A DNA stretch of 64,000 nt. Source: Nageia nagi (taxonomy: Eukaryota; Pinophyta). The stretch is taken from contig JBITNC010000002.1 of assembly GCA_050084985.1 (NCBI GenBank), forward strand, positions 34,782,001 through 34,846,000, given 5' to 3'. The position numbers and the translations under genes were made by a program. Every line of letters begins with the position of its first letter. Position 1 is the first letter of the stretch. A model generated the notes under the pieces. That model was not told the DNA's origin. It saw nothing but the letters and a program-made list of their open reading frames with translations, and searched no databases. Positions 57,776 through 64,000 of this stretch are shown in pieces.

Positions 57776-58850
57776 TTAACCTTTGTGCTGACTATAATAG
57801 CCCACAATCATGCATTTTTTAGATCTTTTGTTCAACTTTTTCTTTTTCTCAGAATCAATGTAGGAGAATGCTTCATAACCAAATACCCTAAGGTAAGAAA
57901 TATTAGGTTTCTTTCTTATCCATGCCTTAAAATGAGTTTTTCCTTCAATGAATTTTATGGGAAACCTATTCAAGATGTAAATTGCAATGCTCATAACTTC
58001 ACTCCATAAGAAACTAGGAAGATTTCCCAACATGCATCTAGCCATCTCCATAATTATCTTATTTTTTTTTTGACAACATCAGTTTGCTAAGGAGTGTAAG
58101 GAATAATAAACTACCTCTTGATACCATACTTGGCATAATAGTCATTAAACTCATAGCTATTATACTATCCCCTATCATCTGATCTCAGCATCTTAATTTT
58201 AAGGTTAGTTTGATTTTCAACTAAGACCTTAAAATCTTTAAACTTATCAAAGGGTTGATCCCTGTGCTCAAGCAGATAATTAAATATCATCTTACTAAAG
58301 TCGTAAATGAAGATCAAGATATAAGATGCTCCTCTAAGTGACTTAGTCTGAAATAGATCCATCAAATCTAAATGCACAAGCTAAAGAGGTTGGATTACCA
58401 TTGTTGCCTTATCTTTTTCAAATCTTTGTCTATTCACTTGCCTAGGATGCACTTCTCAAATAGATTGATGATGGGTGAAATTTAAGAAAAACCTTCCACA
58501 TGTTCTTGGTATTTCATGAATTGAATACCTTTGCGGTTAAGGTTCCCTAAATGTTGGTGCCAAAAATTTTCCCAAGAGAAAACATTTGTAGTAAGACACA
58601 TCTTTGTTGGAACTTGATCCACAATATAGAGAGCATCTTTCAGTGATCCTTCCACTAAAGTGGCAAGTCCTTTATTAGTGCACCAAGAGTGTGATTTGAA
58701 CTCAAATGAGTATCCTTTTCTTATAACTTGAATTATAGAAACAAGGTTCATTCTAAGCTTAGGAACATAGAGCACATTTTTAAGAACTTTTTTGTAAATC
58801 AATACACTCCCAATCCCTTTGACTTCAAGGATTGAATTATCACCTATCAC
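57776..58850 (-). pseudogene. Copia-D protease end and integrase remnants
   Basis: 58482-58850 joins the protease tail (VLYVPKLRMNLVSI) to GAG-pre-integrase (FWHQHLGNLNRKGIQFMK). The core IFIYDFSKMIFNYLLEHRDQ (58165-58377) has the second catalytic Asp region altered to YD. The C-terminal part 57776-58051 reads ARCMLGNLPSFLWSEV. Confidence 0.85.
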
Positions 58851-59885
58851 AATTGCATATTTTCTATAATTATGAAAAATTCTAAAATTATCCTTTTCAA
58901 AGCAAGGTGATTAGTGTACCCAAATTCAACAATATAATCAGTGGAGAAAGTGCAAGTCATGGAGTAAAGAGTAGCAATAAAACCAATTTTAATATTCTTC
59001 TTCCCTTTGAAGTTCTTCACATTTTCATTTTCCTTATTCTTTTCTTCTCTTTTATTTTTATAGCAATCAAATTCTTTATGACCATAGCTACCACAAAAGT
59101 TACAATTTTCATCAAATGTTTTCTTAGTATTTGGTTTGTTTTCCTTTCCCTTTCCATCTCTCTTCTTGTAGTTGTTATTTTTTTTATTTTCAAACTTCTT
59201 AGAGGTAGCAGGAAAAGACTTCTTTTGGTGCTTGAACTTCTTGAAAGAAGTTTTGGTTTCTCCTAGAGTAATGTTATTATCTTTTGGAGAAGAGATTAAC
59301 ACTTTTTTGTTAAGAGTTTTCTCATGCTTAAGAAGGAGCATTGAAAGGTTTTCAAGAGAGAAGACTTCTTCTTCATTATCAAGCCTAGTCTCAATAACTA
59401 TAAAAAGTTATTGAATTTTGAAGAAAGGTTTTGAAGAATGATAAAAGCCATGAACTCATCATTGATCCAATTGTAGCAATAACCAACAAGTTGGTTCTTA
59501 AGGTCAATGATCTTGTTCAAATAGATGGTAATATTTTTTCATCTTTCCCTTGATGAGATTGAAGCAAATTTTAGAGAATGGTGAACCTCCTTGAAAATTT
59601 ATACCCTAGGTAGATTTTCTTGAGCTTATCTCAAGCTTTCTTTGCAGAGGTTGATGAAGATATCATAAGCAACACTTCATCTAACACTACAAAAAAAATC
59701 ATAGAGGTTGCCAAATCATTATTTGTGTTGTATGCTTTAAGTACCTTCTCATCTATAGGAGCAACTAGATTCTCATTAACTATCTACCATAGTTTTTGTG
59801 CCTACAATTCAACTTTCATTCGAGGTTCCCAAATACCATAGTTGGAACCATCGATAGTTTTCTTAGGTAAGAAGGGATCTCCCAT
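58847..59885 (-). pseudogene. Copia-D Gag remnant
   Basis: A start like that of Copia-B gag (ATG at 59885, MGDPF). The core is decayed at about 59430-59860. Zinc knuckle CNFCGSYGHKEFDCYKNK is intact near 59070-59123, within the open part 58847-59341. TDYIVEFGYTNHLA shows the protease active site changed from DSG to EFG. Confidence 0.85.
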
Positions 59886-59889
59886 TTTC

Positions 59890-62268
59890 TACATAATAAG
59901 GTGAAAGTATTAACTAATGTAAGCATGTGAACCAAATTAACCAACTTTACATGTTGAGTTTAGTCATTTATACATGTTTAGATTTGTTGAAATAAATCAA
60001 CCATGCATGTACATGATAATTTTTGACAAAAGGACATGCTTAACTTGTTTAACAAAATTCACATGTGCAAAGGTTTACAATAAAATCACATAATAAATCC
60101 CATAGATCTAATATTTTATCATAACCAAGTACCATAGTTGTAGAGAGGGATAAAGTTGAGGCTTTTTTTCTTGTCTAAAATTAAACTTTCACTTAGATGC
60201 CCGTAAGGTGGAGCCCAGGTCCTACCAATCCTCAACCAATTCGCCTTGGTCAGTAATAAACTCTTGTAAGGAGGAGTACCAACTATTTTTCAAGGTTGTG
60301 ATGTATATTGGATCAACCAAATTATTATCTTGATTAAGTTTCAAGTTGTCCTCCTAGGTTATTAGGATAATCCTTGAATGGATGTACAGACATGTGGTAT
60401 CACTACACATATGCTTGTCCATCTATATGGAGTTATGTCTAGACCAACAGAGGACTTAGAGGCAAATAAGTACTACATACTTTTCACCATTTGGATCATA
60501 AGACTGAAGGCTCTAGTTTGCCTTAACCTCACCTGCTAGCTCCTTAAACCAGTCATGTTACGAAATATATGTACATATGTGTTCATTTTAGGGGGTTACA
60601 TTTTCAATGTTTGCGATTCTACAAGGATAAAGCAAAGGTTCATAACGTAAATGTGCATAAAATAAATGATACATCATCCAACAATAATTAAAACCTAAGG
60701 GTCCAATGGCTTTTGTTACTAACTCCAAAAGGACCTCATTACATAAGTTCCATAATTTTGCACAAGTTCACCAATAACTTTGCATAAATTCATAATTTTT
60801 GCATATGGAATTCATTGAAAGTGAACATTTAAAAGACATCCACTAAAATCCATTCATTCAAATGTATTAGGAAAAAAATTCTAATTTTTAAGTAAAAGGC
60901 ATTCATAGGAAAAAAAATTCCCCCACTTTTTACTTAAAAAATGAACTTAAAAATTTCTTAAAAAAAAATCTCCTTATTGCAATCTTCATCCCCTTTAGCA
61001 ATTTTACCTTTAACACTAGAAACAAACCCCTTTTAAAAAATTACAACATTTACTAAATAAAATTCCTCCCCTAATAATAATTTCTTTTTTATTTTTTTTA
61101 AACACAAAAAAAATACACTAAAGAAAATAAATAATATTCTTTCCCCTTTAAAACATTCATCTTTTTATAAGGGTTAGAGAAAAAAAAACTCCTCCCATTC
61201 AAATTTTAAAAGGTAAAAAAATGAAATACTCCCTCCCTTGTCATTTAAAATGAAAAATCCCTTCAATACATAAAAGGAAATGATTATGAGGGGATAACTT
61301 AATAAATTTGAAACTTGAAGATAACCCTTCCTCTTGCAAGAAATTAAAGGCACAATGGAGACACATGCTCCACTCAATGCACATTTAATGCCATGTTAAT
61401 GATGGCCTAAAATATTAACTTGCAGGAAACATATTCCTGCCAAGGAAAAAATAGGCAAGCAATAAAAAATGAGCCTAAAAGAAAGGTGGCCACTTAATAA
61501 AAAATGAGCCTAAAAGAAAGGTGGCCACTTAATAAAAGGTTAAGAGATGACTCAAGCGTAGTGTTACGTCCAAGCAACAAGCTGAGTGGTGGGGTTTGGG
61601 GTTCGGTTGGCCAACACTGCCACCCCTTTTTATAATTAAAAAAAAAAAAAAACTTTCAAAAAAAATATTTTTTGTATGCATTTAAAAAAAAATGTTTTTA
61701 AACAATATTAAATGAAAAATATTGTAATATAGGTCTCTTTTTATATCAAAATAAAACATTTCTATTTTATTTATGAAAAAAAAAAATTTATACAACAATA
61801 ATAAGCTCTCCCTCTTCTTTTTTTTTAAATTCTCTTCCAAAAAAAACTTCAATGTAGTATATATGAATATACATATCCTCCCCTTTGGTTAAAAACTTTT
61901 ACATTAAAAAAAAAATTACAATGATTTTGCAAAAAATATAAATGTATTAAAAAATAATTGCAATTTTTGTACTTAACAAATCTAATTTTTTTTCCAAATG
62001 CATCATATTGTTGTTACATTCCATTTTAGGCAAAAAATTAAAAAATTGCAATTACCATAAAAGGTTAGTAGAAAAAATGTATCAACAATATATTTTAAGC
62101 AAATTTTCTCAAGAAAAATGTAAGTAACACGTACAATGTTAGTAAATTATGAGGAGGAAAAAAATCTTGAAAGAAGAAGAAGAACATTATACCTTCAAGT
62201 CTTTTACCTCACCAAAGTAGATGGAGGAATGAGTAGGATGAACCTTGAAGGATGTTGAAGTTGAGCCT
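59890..62268 (-). other. Copia-D leader and primer site
   Basis: Conserved leader block at about 60140-60610; AT-rich filler beyond, including a tandemly doubled AAAAATGAGCCTAAAAGAAA (61466-61530). The primer site near 62276-62291 is decayed (TTGGTATCTAGAGG on minus). Confidence 0.65.
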
Positions 62269-62292
62269 TCACACCAACCTCTAGATACCAAA

Positions 62293-62793
62293 TGAAGGAA
62301 TAAGACTTAAACACTCAATTACTATATGCCCAAGATTATATGAAAGCTCACTCAAACAACACTACTCAAAACATAAACAATCTCATAAATTTGACACACA
62401 TATAAAGTGGTTCCTCTCATACAAGAGAGTACATCCACTAACTATATTTTTCATTCACAAAGATAACTTTTTTACAAGACCTCTTTCTTCCTCACCTAAC
62501 ACTAATCCTAAAGCATAACTTTGCTTCAAGTTTTTGATGAGTGATCACAAGGAGAGGGCCTTCTATTTATAGGCCAAAATCCTCCTTTGGATTACCCTTT
62601 TAACCATTGTACAAATACATGACATGCTTCACCCTTTTACCCAAGGGGCATGCTCATGAGAAGGAGTGTGGGATAAGTTACATTATCATATTCACTTAAA
62701 TACTTAAGGTATCTAGGGATACCTTTAAGTATAAATAAATTTACACAAAAAAACATTACAAAACCTTACAATAATTCATTATTCATTCCAAAA
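62293..62793 (-). repeat. Copia-D 5' LTR
   Basis: TGTTGGAATG-type LTR. It keeps the U3 palindrome (AAATACTTAAGGTATC near 62697) with a different loop. Confidence 0.85.
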
Positions 62794-63331
62794 AGTCCTT
62801 ACTTAGGAGAAGCTGACTATATGTAAACATGAATTTGCTAACGATAAGTGATATTGATGTGCAAACCCCATGGAGTACAACAAAAAGAAGGATAATGTGA
62901 ATGCTTGCAGGATTGTGGACAATAGGTATGAAAAAGCAATATGAGCATGCATAATAACATGGATGTCACTAAGGATCAAGTACAACAAAATATCAATAAG
63001 TCAAGCGAAACATATAATCACAAAATATGGAATAACAAATATGCTCATTGTAACAAGATCTCAATCTCGATAGGCGATGATAAGAAACACTTAAACTTTG
63101 AAATGGTACTAGCTATTGAGATTTGAAATCTTGATAACTTTTCTTGCAAATATACTTACCTTTATATATTTAAGATTTCCCTTTCGAAATGCTAATGTTG
63201 ACATTGGGGTACTTAGCACATAAATAAAAAGATTACATGAGAAAGGACCAAGAATAACACCAATAATATGATATAAGATCAATATAGTATAACACCTAAG
63301 CGGGAAAAGTATAATAAATTGGGTGTCAACA
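62794..63331 (-). repeat. Probable 3' LTR edge of another gypsy-like element
   Basis: Minus strand from 63331 begins TGTTGACACCCAATTT, a start I know from plant Ty3/gypsy LTRs. It is preceded by the purine-rich CAAATAGGGGTATA (63332-63345). The other LTR edge is not visible and may be cut by Copia-D. Confidence 0.35.
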
Positions 63332-63345
63332 TATACCCCTATTTG

Positions 63346-64000
63346 TAAGTATAATAAAATGAAATCATTTGAAATGAAAGTAGGCTTGCAAAGGAAGTAA
63401 AGAAGAAAAACTTGATGCTTCCTAGGTTTAGTTGTAGAGCTATCCAATCATCAAGGATCGATGATATATGCTACCCCCTCTTTGCCTTGGTTGTGAAGTG
63501 GAATGGCTATCCATGGAATGAGAACAACTAAGAGCAAAGAATAACTTGAAAATAAAGAGATAAAAAACACCATCTTCCAAACATATATGTGATGATAAAC
63601 TCTAAAAGATATAGCAATGATAATGAGAGTAATAATCATCATAAGGATGCCCCATTCATGGATGTATCAAATGATAAAGTTATATATGCCCAACCCAAAG
63701 GGTTATCATATATTAGAAGTATGGGATTTTATTAATGTATTTCTAGTAAAGAAACATAGTATGGTAAATACCCAACCCAAGGGGTTGTCATATCTTAGAA
63801 ATATGGGATTTTGTCAATGTCCTCCCAGTAAATATGACATAAAGCAATAACAATGATGATTGTTTAAAGTCCACCCAACAAGGACATGAACATGTCATTT
63901 TGCAAATAGTCAAAATTTGACCATAACAATATTTCGATGATAGTATGAAAAATGATAGAAATACTCCTTGATATGTACCTTGAGGATTTTCCCTAGGCCT
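63346..64000. other. Internal end of gypsy-like element, with 82-bp tandem repeat
   Basis: A unit starting CCCAACCCAAAGGGTTATCA occurs at 63688 and again at 63770. No domain recognised. The window ends here. Confidence 0.35.

Larger units (their letters stand above)
55033..62793 (-). mobile_element. Copia-D: Ty1/copia element, 3' LTR truncated
   Basis: 5' LTR at 62293-62793 (501 bp) and only the first ~184 bp of the 3' LTR (55033-55216). Full internal order on minus with gag, protease, integrase, reverse transcriptase and RNase H, all decayed with stops and frameshifts in every domain. The left break abuts chromovirus debris, so no target duplication can be tested. Confidence 0.88.

Overview
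The window is nuclear DNA of a seed plant with a large, repeat-filled genome, plausibly a gymnosperm. Evidence: AT-rich sequence, one recognisable complete host gene in 64 kb, plastid-type arogenate dehydrogenase, PPR and SDA1 gene debris, and several nested, decayed LTR retrotransposons with plant-type lineages. The gymnosperm suggestion is inference from the mixture of old nested elements, not from a diagnostic marker.

Layout. 1-3510 is a long unknown coding region (+) destroyed mostly by stops that sit where Gln would be expected. 4594-19077 is a Ty1/copia element on the minus strand (Copia-A) with 479-bp LTRs, TSD TAAAT, an initiator-Met-tRNA type primer site and a gag-pol that stays in one frame apart from nonsense codons. 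It is split by a nested gag-only LTR element (6450-11737, TSD GCTGA), and its leader carries an antisense fragment resembling the host gene SDA1 (about 17352-17740). 19404-27678 is a related plus-strand element (Copia-B, TSD TTTAT). 27684-30172 holds telomere-like degenerate arrays and an unassigned short ORF. 30518-31245 and 40475-40660 are two parts of one PPR pseudogene, split by a third copia (Copia-C, 31246-40474, TSD AAAAT). Copia-C has three LTRs of two subfamilies and an inserted solo LTR. The PPR stretch may itself sit in a CACTA-type transposon (30173-40942, TSD ATA).

41400-42389 holds a tRNA-like/SINE candidate and a 204-bp tandem repeat. 42800-46400 is the one apparently functional locus: a promoter-like region, a probable spliced 5' UTR, and an intronless 376-codon reading frame for plastidial arogenate dehydrogenase (last step of tyrosine synthesis), whose C-terminus lies in a 72-bp tandem repeat. 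A 99-bp Tourist-like MITE lies 1.8 kb downstream. 52330-55032 holds remnants of a plant-mobile-domain gene and of a gypsy chromovirus. 55033-62793 is a fourth, 3'-truncated copia (Copia-D). The right end shows an LTR edge of yet another gypsy-like element.

None of the retroelements looks autonomous as read. The interest lies in the nesting history, the two host-gene fragments carried by mobile elements, the gag-only element with repeated palindromes, and the repeat that forms the tail of the arogenate dehydrogenase gene. All identifications come from reading motifs by eye; no search or alignment program was run.
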